From Bacillota bacterium (GTDB lineage: Bacteria; Bacillota; Clostridia; Acetivibrionales; DSM-2933), in the NCBI GenBank assembly GCA_023430975.1, contig JAEYYB010000071.1:62001-126000 (forward strand): DNA of 64,000 nucleotides, given 5' to 3'. The stretch's first letter is position 1. Every line of letters begins with the position of its first letter. This document shows positions 25,701 to 32,551 of the stretch, in pieces. The position numbers and the translations under genes are program-made. The notes beneath the pieces are model-generated. The model was not told the DNA's origin. It did not search any database and was given only the letters and a program-made list of their open reading frames with translations.

Positions 25701-26942
25701 ATCGAAGAATGAAGCAGCATAATAATGTGCAACTGTTTCAACTTCGCCTTCATCCAATATAAGTGCATTTTTAATTAAAGCTTCACCATATCCGGTAGCA
25801 CATGAATGTACAATTTGTGCATCCTCCGGAAGTTTGGAATAAATATCCTTAATTGCATTAATTGTTGTTGTAAGAGGACTGCCATTATTATTACTGTAGA
25901 AAGAATATAATAATGTTCCGTCTTCACCGATCAAAGCTGCTTTTGTTGTTGTGGAACCGGCATCAATCCCTAAGAAACACTTTCCTTTATAGTCATTAAG
26001 ACTACCACGTTTAACTGTATTTCTGTCATGACGGTTCTTGAATGCAGCATAATCTCCTTCATTCTTAAACAGAGGCTCCATTCTTTCCACTTCAAATTCC
26101 ATTTTAATTTTACCTGAAAGTTTGGCCTCTAATGCTGAAAGAGTGGTGTTAATTTCTTTATTTGCATTTAGTGCAGAACCTGCAGCAGCAAATAGATGAG
26201 AATTTTCAGGTGTAATCCTGTGATCATCATCCAATTTAAGAGTTCTGATAAATGTTTCTTTAAGCTCAGATAAAAAGTGAAGAGGTCCTCCTAAGAATGC
26301 TACATGACCGCGTATCGGCTTACCACATGCAAGGCCGCTGATTGTTTGATTAACAACAGCCTGAAAAATTGACGCTGATAAGTCCTCTTTTGTAGCACCT
26401 TCATTCATCAAAGGCTGAATATCCGATTTGGCAAATACTCCACATCTTGCCGCAATAGGGTAAATGGCTTTGTAATTTTTTGCATAGTCATTAACACCCG
26501 CAGCATCAGTCTGCAGAAGGGATGCCATCTGGTCGATAAAAGATCCCGTACCCCCGGCACAGATACCGTTCATTCGCTGTTCAACATTCCCGCCTTCAAA
26601 ATATATGATCTTGGCATCTTCACCACCGAGTTCAATTGCAACATCTGTCTTAGGTGCAAAAGTAGACAATGCAGTGGAGACTGCAATTACCTCCTGGGTA
26701 AAGGGTACACCAAGATGATTGGAAAGCGAAAGCCCACCCGAACCCGTTATCATTGCTGCTATTTTTATATCACCTAATTTTTTGTGAGCTTTATTTATGA
26801 GCTCACAAAGACTTTCCTTAATATTGGCGAAATGCCTCATATAATCGGAAAATAAAATCTGTTTCTTATCATCTAATATTGCAATTTTTACAGTTGTGGA
26901 ACCAATATCTATTCCTAAATTGTAAATAGTTGTATTATACAT
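22704..26942 (-). CDS. Double-ASKHA CoA-dehydratase activase-like giant protein
   Basis: This 1,412-residue protein has two activator-type ATPase domains of the BcrAD/BadFG family: NLGIDIGSTTVKIAIL (about 1-270, with NGICAGGTGSFIDQ) and LGIDAGSTTTKAALIG (about 320-590, with NEACSSGCGSFIE). The cysteines in each would ligate a bridging 4Fe-4S cluster. A cysteine-rich linker follows (CKGCTNNC, CNRCERG), then a DUF2229 region and a C-terminal part similar to 2-hydroxyacyl-CoA dehydratase subunits. Such fused proteins are widespread in clostridia; their substrate is unproven. No ribosome site lies next to the ATG; instead AGGGGGGG sits about 30 bases upstream, separated by a GCAGAT/ATCTGC hairpin. 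Confidence 0.9.
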   Translation of the reverse strand: MYNTTIYNLGIDIGSTTVKIAILDDKKQILFSDYMRHFANIKESLCELINKAHKKLGDIKIAAMITGSGGLSLSNHLGVPFTQEVIAVSTALSTFAPKTDVAIELGGEDAKIIYFEGGNVEQRMNGICAGGTGSFIDQMASLLQTDAAGVNDYAKNYKAIYPIAARCGVFAKSDIQPLMNEGATKEDLSASIFQAVVNQTISGLACGKPIRGHVAFLGGPLHFLSELKETFIRTLKLDDDHRITPENSHLFAAAGSALNANKEINTTLSALEAKLSGKIKMEFEVERMEPLFKNEGDYAAFKNRHDRNTVKRGSLNDYKGKCFLGIDAGSTTTKAALIGEDGTLLYSFYSNNNGSPLTTTINAIKDIYSKLPEDAQIVHSCATGYGEALIKNALILDEGEVETVAHYYAASFFDPEVDCILDIGGQDMKCIKIKNHTVDNVQLNEACSSGCGSFIETFAKSLNYSVQDFAKAALYAKNPIDLGTRCTVFMNSKVKQAQKEGAEVADISAGLAYSVIKNALYKVIKVSSASELGKHIVVQGGTFYNDAILRSFERVAECEAIRPDIAGIMGAFGAALIARERYDESKSTTMLPADEISNLEFTTKMSHCKGCTNNCLLTINRFSGGRQFVTCNRCERGAGGQKNKDNIPNLFEYKAKLLFDRETLTEKEAVRGTVGIPRVLNIYENYPFWAEFFKALKFKVVLSPESTRKMYELGIESIPSESECYPAKLAHGHVMWLLEQGVKNIFYPCIPYERQEFKDAHNHYNCPIVTSYAENIKNNIDELKNPDILFMSPFLPFTNLKVLTNRLVEEFGSQFNISAEEVTHAAKIGWDEMESVHRKIQQKGEETLKYLEQTGGHGIVLAGRPYHIDPEINHGIPELITSYGIAVFTEDSVSHLSKVEGPLLVMDQWMYHSRLYAAAEYVKQRDDLDLIQLNSFGCGLDAVTTDQVYDILEDSGKIYTCLKIDEVNNLGAARIRVRSLLSAIKVRKQSVTKRTIVSAKYERVLFTKEMRDNYTILAPQMSPIHFSIVEPVFRSCGYNVVLLDNDGKKAVDVGLKYVNNDACYPSLMVVGQIMEAVLSGKYDLSKTAVMITQTGGGCRASNYIGFIRRALRKAGHPHIPVISLNLVGLEKNPGFKITPELGIKAIYSIVFGDVMMRCLYATRPYELEEGAANALHKKWESKCIEFLTKSKYPSFSKYKRICREIIREFDSLPRKDIKKPRVGVVGEILVKFMPTANNYLVDLLESEGAEAVVPDLLDFFLYCFYCSNFQYEKLGMKKSSAIKANAGIKAIEWLRSAAREEFKKSTHFDPPAHIEDLAKMASEIVSCGNQSGEGWFLTGEMLELIHTGASNIVCTQPFGCLPNHIVGKGVIKELRRHYPKSNVVAIDYDPGASEVNQLNRIKLMLSTAFKNL

Positions 26943-27040
26943 AGCATTATGCAGATATAATTAATCTGCTATAGACCCCCCCTATTTAATTTGACCCTAA
27001 ACTATAAATGTATGGTAAAGATACAAAATTGTAGAAGTTA

Positions 27041-27077
27041 TACTTTTATAGTTATTACTTTTATAGTTATTACTTTT
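27041..27077. repeat. Short tandem repeat, 15-bp unit
   Basis: TACTTTTATAGTTAT occurs twice in tandem, followed by a partial third unit, directly next to the family-1 repeat at 27079. Confidence 0.8.
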
Positions 27078-27078
27078 G

Positions 27079-27181
27079 TATATTAAAAGTGATAAATCTA
27101 TTACATTTGTCTATCGCAAATCCCGTTGAACCGTTCGTTATTTGCTCCGCCAAATGTAAGATTATTAACACTTTTAATATA
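27079..27181. repeat. Family-1 palindromic repeat, reference full copy
   Basis: A 103-bp element with ends TATATTAAAAGTG and CACTTTTAATATA. The left arm continues as GATAAATCTATTACATTTG and the right arm (reverse complement) as TTAATAATCTTACATTTGG. An inner GCAAAT/ATTTGC stem and a GAACCGTTC tip complete a long imperfect hairpin. It contains no reading frame. Similar copies occur at 3569, 27682, 32363, 48340, 59849 and 59950. Confidence 0.92.
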
Positions 27182-27681
27182 GTTAAATATATATACTGAA
27201 GCACTTTTCATGTTATAAAAATCACATTACATTATACAACAAGAACGTCCAAAATACAATATGATGGGTGTTTTTGCCGCATTTATCACCTACTACAGCT
27301 ATAATTTTTCCATCCGTTTAGACCTTGATAACTTCGCAGAAATTTGAGCAATCGTTGCATTTAAAACATTAACTCCATAACTTGTTCGCAGCAAATCTTC
27401 AAGAACCACTTATTTCATTTAATGTAATATCAGACCATTTATAAATCACAAATTACTCGCTTATCTACACAATCCCATTATGTCTTTTCACTTCACAATT
27501 GTCAATAGCTATAACAGGCAAATCCCTTATTTACCAATGGCTTAAGGATATAATATTTTAATTTTTCAGAACAACCATACATATTAAACTTATTAAGTAT
27601 GTCTGTATTTTATTCTATATAGAACATTTTAATTTTGTATTTCTCTTATTTCTACCCATATTAAAATGCTCATAAGCAAGC
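27182..27681. other. Intergenic region between two repeats
   Basis: No credible gene is present. One minus-strand stretch of about 36 codons around 27300-27415 (with RTSYGVNVLNATIAQIS) might be an eroded coding remnant, but no family can be named. The remainder is AT-rich. Confidence 0.4.
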
Positions 27682-27785
27682 TATATGAAAAGTGTTAATA
27701 ATCTTACATTTGTCAGAGCAAATAACGAACACTTTTACGGGATTTGCGATAGACAAATGTAAAAGTTTGTTAACTTTTCATATAT
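27682..27785. repeat. Family-1 palindromic repeat, divergent full copy
   Basis: Ends TATATGAAAAGTG and AACTTTTCATATA. The T-to-G change on the left is matched by an A-to-C change on the right, so base pairing is conserved. The core differs (CGAACACTTTTACGGG). It lies in opposite orientation to the copy at 27079. Confidence 0.88.
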
Positions 27786-27807
27786 ATATTTTATTCTAAA
27801 AACAAAA

Positions 27808-27841
27808 AAGTGCTTTGTAATAAGCATACTACAAAACACTT
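27808..27841 (-). terminator. Intrinsic terminator of the signal peptidase gene
   Basis: 12-bp stem AAGTGTTTTGTA/TACAAAGCACTT (one wobble) followed on the minus strand by TTTTGTTTTT, 55 bp after the stop codon. Confidence 0.85.
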
Positions 27842-27895
27842 TCCAACATTTCCAAAATAATGTACTCCTTTAACATGGCAAACACCTGACAATTA

Positions 27896-28480
27896 TTATT
27901 CCTGATACAATGCCCCATGTTTCTTTGGTGCTCCTATGTTATCAAACGGCCAGAACCTGAATATAGCTCTTCCGCCAACTCTCGACAAATCAAAAGGTCC
28001 AAGGGTCCTGCTGTCAAGGCTTCCTCCAGGAGTGCGGTTATCACCTAAAACATAAATTTGTCCTTTTTGAACAGTCAGATTGCTATATTTTTCATTTATG
28101 TTATCGGTAAAATCACCATTGATGTAATCCTCTTTTAAAGCCTTATCATTTAGATAAACCTTTCCATCCTTAACCTCTATTTTATCTCCTTCAACACCAA
28201 TTACTCTCTTTATGATAGGACTTCTGTCAACGCCATTCATATCACTGACATCAATTGTAACTATATCACCATATTTTAGCTTTCCTATCTTAGGACTAAT
28301 CTTTTCAATAATAAGCTGATCTCCATCATGCAAAGTAGTCTCCATGGAAGACCCGCTGACAATTGTTCTTTGACCAACAAAAGCAACTATCAAAAAGCCA
28401 ATAAGTACTGCAACTGCAATATGGACTCCCCAGTCCAGAACTTCCCTTAAAACCGGATTCTTAATACTTTTAAACGTAAT
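27896..28480 (-). CDS. lepB: Signal peptidase I with non-canonical start codon
   Basis: This type I signal peptidase cleaves signal peptides outside the membrane. The frame from 28480 gives 194 residues: a basic N-terminus, one membrane anchor (about 17-37), the nucleophile Ser45 in SGSSMETTL, the general-base lysine in IIKRVIGVEGD, and the later boxes YVLGDNRTPGGSLDSR. The first ATG/GTG/TTG codon in frame (TTG at 28393) falls inside the anchor and would delete it. AGGAGGGG ends four bases before an ATT at 28480 and seven before ACG at 28477, so one of these is probably the start. A sequencing error is the alternative. Confidence 0.9.
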   Translation of the reverse strand: MTFKSIKNPVLREVLDWGVHIAVAVLIGFLIVAFVGQRTIVSGSSMETTLHDGDQLIIEKISPKIGKLKYGDIVTIDVSDMNGVDRSPIIKRVIGVEGDKIEVKDGKVYLNDKALKEDYINGDFTDNINEKYSNLTVQKGQIYVLGDNRTPGGSLDSRTLGPFDLSRVGGRAIFRFWPFDNIGAPKKHGALYQE

Positions 28481-28677
28481 AACCCCTCCTAAGAATATAT
28501 TTTGGATTCATAATAAATTACAATTAAACTATTAGCCTCTTTTTTTCAAGTGTGGAATCCTTACAAATTATATTGTAACTATAAGATATTACCACTTTAT
28601 TAACAAATTTTGAACAATTCCAATTAATAAATAAGCTTCATAATTCATGGTGAAACAATATACAAATATTATACTAC

Positions 28678-28702
28678 AAAAGAACGGGATTTTACACCCC
28701 GT
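28678..28702 (-). terminator. Terminator of the hisS-aspS operon
   Basis: Stem ACGGG/CCCGT on the minus strand followed by TCTTTTG, about 45 bp after the aspS stop codon. The stem is short but GC-rich. Confidence 0.65.
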
Positions 28703-28747
28703 CCCTTTATTTATTAATATAAGCTTATACAAATTTGTCTACAAGGT

Positions 28748-30538
28748 TTAAACACTCTGACCTTCAGTCTTTATATGAAGCTCTTTAAGCTGCTTAACCT
28801 CAACTACGTCAGGTGCATTAGTCATCAAGCACGAAGCATTTTGAACCTTAGGGAACGCAATGACATCCCTTATACTGTTCCTGCCTGTCATTATCATTAT
28901 AAGTCTGTCCAATCCGTAAGCCATACCGCCGTGTGGAGGTGTACCATATTTGAAGGCCTCAAGCAGGAATCCAAACCTTGCCCAAGCTTCTTCTTCACTA
29001 AAGCCTAGAAGCTCAAACATCTTGGACTGCAGCTCCTGGCTGTGTATTCTTATGCTTCCTCCGCCTATTTCAACACCATTTAACACAATGTCATATGCTT
29101 TTGCACGCACTTTGCCAGGATCAGTCTCAAGGAAATCAATATCCTCATCCATAGGTGATGTAAACGGATGGTGCTTTGCCACATAACGTTTTTCTTCTTC
29201 ATCATATTCATATAACGGAAACTCTGTAACCCAGACAAACTTATACTCATTTTTATCCAGAATATCAAGCCTTCTGGCAAGTTCCAACCTTAACTGTCCC
29301 AAAGAGTCATAAACAATATCATTCTTGTCTGCACTAAAGCAAATCAAGTCTCCTGGCTCTGCCTCAACCCTTTCAAGAATTCCTTTTATTTCATCTTCGC
29401 TTAAGAACTTTGTTATGGCGGACTTAAGTTCATTTTCCTCGACTACGATCCAGGCCATACCTTTTGCTTTATATATCTTTACAAATTCAACAAGGCTGTC
29501 TATTTCCCTTCTGCTGAACTTTGCCCCACAGCCTTTTGCATTTATAGCTCTGACGCTTCCGCCGTTTTTAACTGCATCTGCAAATACTTTAAAGCCACAA
29601 TCAGCAACTATATCCGATACATCTTTTAATTCAAATCCAAATCTAATATCAGGCTTATCCGAGCCATACCTATCCATTGCTTCCTGGTATGGTATCCTCT
29701 GGATTGGAGTTTCAATATCAATATCCAAAGCCTCTTTGAATGCTCTCTTGATAAATCCTTCATTTACAGTGAGAACATCCTCAACATTAACAAATGACAT
29801 TTCAATATCTATCTGTGTAAACTCAGGCTGCCTGTCAGCTCTTAAGTCCTCGTCCCTGAAACATTTGGCGATCTGGAAATATTTATCAAAGCCAGAAACC
29901 ATCAGAAGCTGCTTAAAAAGCTGCGGCGACTGTGGAAGTGCAAAGAACTTCCCCGGATGCACCCTGCTTGGTACAAGATAATCCCTTGCACCTTCCGGTG
30001 TGCTCTTTGTAAGTATGGGAGTTTCAACTTCCAGGAATCCGTTTTCATCATAATAGTCACGTGCAATTTTAGCAACCTTGTGTCTTAAAATAAAATTCCT
30101 CTGCATGTCAGGCCTTCTTAAATCTATGTATCTATGCTTCAGCCTGACTGATTCATTAACATCTGAGTCTTCCTCTATATAGATTGGAGGCGTTTCAGAC
30201 TTACTTAAAACCCTGAGCTCGGAAACCATAATCTCAATTTCTCCTGTTGGAATCTTGGGATTCACTGTTTCAGGATTCCTTTTTACAACCTCACCTATTG
30301 CGGCAAGAACATATTCACTTCTTATTGTCTCTGCTTTTTTGAATACTTCTTCACTGATGGCACTATTGAACACTATCTGCAATATTCCGCTTCTATCTCT
30401 TAAATCGACAAATATTACGCCGCCTAAGTCTCTTCTTTTATGAGCCCAGCCCATAACCGTAACTTTTTCTCCCACATTGCTTAAGCCCAGCTCACTGCAC
30501 ATATGTGATCTTTTTAAGCCATAAATTGATTCTCCCAT
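28748..30538 (-). CDS. aspS: Aspartyl-tRNA synthetase
   Basis: This 596-residue class II synthetase charges tRNA-Asp (and perhaps tRNA-Asn if the non-discriminating type). The anticodon-binding OB fold (VTVMGWAHKRRDLGGVIFVD) is followed by class II motif 2 (FRDEDLRADRQPEFTQIDIE) and motif 3 (GLDRLIMIMTGRNSIRDVIAFPK), with the bacterial insertion domain between. The length is normal. The ribosome site AGGAGG overlaps the end of hisS, and the two genes are three bases apart, so they form one T-box-controlled operon. Confidence 0.97.
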   Translation of the reverse strand: MGESIYGLKRSHMCSELGLSNVGEKVTVMGWAHKRRDLGGVIFVDLRDRSGILQIVFNSAISEEVFKKAETIRSEYVLAAIGEVVKRNPETVNPKIPTGEIEIMVSELRVLSKSETPPIYIEEDSDVNESVRLKHRYIDLRRPDMQRNFILRHKVAKIARDYYDENGFLEVETPILTKSTPEGARDYLVPSRVHPGKFFALPQSPQLFKQLLMVSGFDKYFQIAKCFRDEDLRADRQPEFTQIDIEMSFVNVEDVLTVNEGFIKRAFKEALDIDIETPIQRIPYQEAMDRYGSDKPDIRFGFELKDVSDIVADCGFKVFADAVKNGGSVRAINAKGCGAKFSRREIDSLVEFVKIYKAKGMAWIVVEENELKSAITKFLSEDEIKGILERVEAEPGDLICFSADKNDIVYDSLGQLRLELARRLDILDKNEYKFVWVTEFPLYEYDEEEKRYVAKHHPFTSPMDEDIDFLETDPGKVRAKAYDIVLNGVEIGGGSIRIHSQELQSKMFELLGFSEEEAWARFGFLLEAFKYGTPPHGGMAYGLDRLIMIMTGRNSIRDVIAFPKVQNASCLMTNAPDVVEVKQLKELHIKTEGQSV

Positions 30539-30541
30539 AAA

Positions 30542-31801
30542 TTACCTCCTATTAATAATTTCCTCGTGTATATTATCTAAAGCAATCTCTACCTGTTCAC
30601 CGCTTTTCATGTTTTTCAAAACCGCTCTGTTATTTTTCACCTCATCATCACCTAAGACAACAGTATATTTTGCCCCAAGTTTATCTGCATATTTCATTTG
30701 AGCCTTCAAACTTTTTTGAAGAAGGTCTTTTTCTGCAGGTATTTGTCTTTTTCTTAAATCATAAACCAGCTTCTCTGCGTAAGTATCAGCTGTTTCACCT
30801 ATTGTTGCTATATATATTTCAATTTCCTTCTGTGTCGGAATAGATACACCCTGGCTCTCCATTTCCATTAATAGCCTTTCAATACCAATAGCAAATCCAA
30901 CAGCCGGAGTAGACGGACCTCCGCAAGCTTCAACCAACCCATCATATCTTCCGCCGCCACAGATGGTCCCCTGGGTACCAACATTTTCAGAAATGAATTC
31001 AAACACTGTTTTGGTGTAGTAATCAAGACCCCTGACTATGTTCTTATCAACATTGTAAACGATCCCTAAATTATCCAGGCCTTTTTTAAGTCCTTCAAAG
31101 TGCGTACTACATTCTTCACACAGGTTATCAAGTATAGCCGGTGCACCGGCAGTGATGGTTTTACATTTTTCCTCTTTACAGTCAATAATCCTTAAAGGAT
31201 TTCTTTCAAACCTGTTATTGCATAATCCACACAAATTATCAAGTGATGGTCTGAAATAATCCATAAGCTTATTATTATACTCTTTTCTACAAACAGGACA
31301 GCCAATACTGTTTATATTAAGTCCTACATCCTTCAGACCCAAGCTGTCAAAAAGCTGCTTTATAAGGCTTACAATTTCCACATCTATGGATGGTCCCTTT
31401 GAACCGAAAGTCTCCACGCCAAATTGATGAAATTCCCTGTATCTTCCTTTAGCCATTTTTTCATATCTGTACGCAGAAATATTATAATAAAGCTTTACAG
31501 GCTGTGGCAGAGATGACATACCGTTCTCGATGTAGCTTCTAACTACGCCTGCAGTGCCTTCAGGCCTTAATGATATACTCCTGTTTCCCTTATCCAAAAA
31601 GGTGTACATTTCCTTCTGAACAATGTCCGTTGTATCTCCCACACCCCTTTGAAAAAGCTCAGTATGCTCAAATACAGGTGTTCTTATTTCCTTATACCCA
31701 AAATTAGCACATACTTTGGCAATCTGACTCTCAACATACTGCCATTTGTAGCTCTCTATAGGCAAAATATCCTTTGTTCCCTTTGGCGTTTGTGTTAACA
31801 T
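30542..31801 (-). CDS. hisS: Histidyl-tRNA synthetase
   Basis: This 419-residue class II synthetase charges tRNA-His. The N-terminus (TPKGTKDILPIESYKW), motif 2 (YRYEKMAKGRYREFHQFG), the histidine-specific RGLDYYTKTVFEF and motif 3 (GFAIGIERLLM) are clear. The frame is open for 23 codons upstream, but that extension comes from repeat DNA. The ATG at 31801 has GGGAGG nearby and gives the family N-terminus. The zinc-like CPVCRKEY and CGLCNNRF pairs are seen in some bacterial HisRS. A T-box leader lies 230 bp upstream; aspS follows directly. Confidence 0.97.
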   Translation of the reverse strand: MLTQTPKGTKDILPIESYKWQYVESQIAKVCANFGYKEIRTPVFEHTELFQRGVGDTTDIVQKEMYTFLDKGNRSISLRPEGTAGVVRSYIENGMSSLPQPVKLYYNISAYRYEKMAKGRYREFHQFGVETFGSKGPSIDVEIVSLIKQLFDSLGLKDVGLNINSIGCPVCRKEYNNKLMDYFRPSLDNLCGLCNNRFERNPLRIIDCKEEKCKTITAGAPAILDNLCEECSTHFEGLKKGLDNLGIVYNVDKNIVRGLDYYTKTVFEFISENVGTQGTICGGGRYDGLVEACGGPSTPAVGFAIGIERLLMEMESQGVSIPTQKEIEIYIATIGETADTYAEKLVYDLRKRQIPAEKDLLQKSLKAQMKYADKLGAKYTVVLGDDEVKNNRAVLKNMKSGEQVEIALDNIHEEIINRR

Positions 31802-31846
31802 GGCTTCCTCCCGACTAATCACTTTAATTTCCTTTTGTAGATATAC

Positions 31847-31894
31847 CAAAATCACAAAGTGATTTTGCAACCTTGATTGTTGTCATAAAAAATT
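31847..31894. repeat. Family-3 hairpin repeat
   Basis: A hairpin CAAAATCAC-AAA-GTGATTTTG is followed by CAACCTTGATTGTTGTC. The copy at 48264-48313 has AAAATCGC/GCGATTTT followed by CAGCCTTGGTTGTTGTC. This copy lies inside the hisS leader, 46 bp before the start codon. Confidence 0.7.
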
Positions 31895-31901
31895 GCGGTG
31901 T

Positions 31902-32003
31902 AGGAATGACCAAAATATAACTTCCGCTATAAATTTCGCTAACATGTTGACTTAATTCGTCAACACACGCGTAGAAATCGGAAGTAATATTTTAATCATT
32001 CCT
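31902..32003. repeat. Family-2 palindromic repeat in the hisS leader
   Basis: Outer arms AGGAATGAC / AATCATTCCT and inner arms ATAACTTCC / GGAAGTAATATTTT surround GACTTAATTCGTCAACAC. A longer member is at 49980-50112 and a short one at 60140-60191. It sits between the T-box terminator and hisS. Confidence 0.75.
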
Positions 32004-32029
32004 TAAGCATACACTACAATTTCCTAGAC

Positions 32030-32285
32030 ATAAATAAAACCTCCAATCCCTGGCAAGGGACGAGAGGTTATTTCCCGCGGTACCACCCTAATAAGCTTTA
32101 TAGGCTCGCTTTAGCTCATTTAACGCTGAGGCAGGCGGATCTGCCTAATCAATTTCAGCAGACCGACTCCAGGGTGTTCGTTCACTATGCTTTTCCTAAA
32201 AGCACTTACAGTCACGGTGCTTTCTCCCTTAAGGCAGTGTATAGCTACTTTTCCCTTTCACTGTCGTTCATAATTCATAGATATA
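32030..32285 (-). ncRNA. T-box leader of hisS-aspS
   Basis: The minus strand carries the near-universal T-box sequence AGGGTGGTACCGCGGG (reverse complement of 32074-32089), which pairs with the tRNA acceptor end. It is followed by a competing terminator, CTCTCGTCCCTTGCCAGGGA-type stem (32036-32069), ending in GGAGGTTTTATTTAT. A stem I region precedes it. The specifier is probably CAC (His) in GAACACC on the 3' side of stem I, assigned by eye. Uncharged tRNA should stabilise the antiterminator and allow synthetase transcription. Confidence 0.93.
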
Positions 32286-32291
32286 TAGTAT

Positions 32292-32320
32292 ATTTTAATT
32301 ATGCATATAAATATTGTCAA
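32292..32320 (-). promoter_or_regulatory. Promoter of the T-box/hisS/aspS operon
   Basis: On the minus strand, a consensus -35 TTGACA (32315-32320) and TAAAAT (32292-32297) are spaced 17 bp. The transcript would start about 32285, just before the T-box stem I. Confidence 0.75.
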
Positions 32321-32362
32321 CCTCTTATTTTAATTTAGTCTTTGCTTAAGCTAATTTTGATC

Positions 32363-32507
32363 TATATTAAAAGTGATAAATCTATTACATTTGTCTTAAG
32401 CAAATCTATTAAAATCAGTTAATCTTGCTATTTGTCTATCACAAAATAACGTTAAACCGTTCGTTATTTTGCTCCGTCAAATGTAAGATTATTAACACTT
32501 TTAATGT
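32363..32507. repeat. Family-1 repeat, deletion derivative of a nested copy
   Basis: The first 110 bases match, almost base for base, the reverse complement of the nested copy at 48340-48541, including the inner ATTAAAATCAGTTAATCTT segment. The sequence then jumps from the inner GTTATTTTGCTC to the outer CAAATGTAAGATTATTAAC end. Recombination between the two similar cores would give exactly this. It follows the hemZ stop codon. Confidence 0.88.
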
Positions 32508-32551
32508 AATTGCATTAATAATATACATCTGTATAACGAGTGATCAATCTT

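Noticed and set aside
27182..27681. A structured non-coding RNA between the two repeats at 27 kb
   Set aside because: I looked for riboswitch, 6S, tmRNA or SRP signatures and found none; only a short possible coding remnant remains.
31802..31870. 23-codon N-terminal extension of HisS
   Set aside because: It lies in repeat DNA; the ATG at 31801 has GGGAGG and matches the family start.
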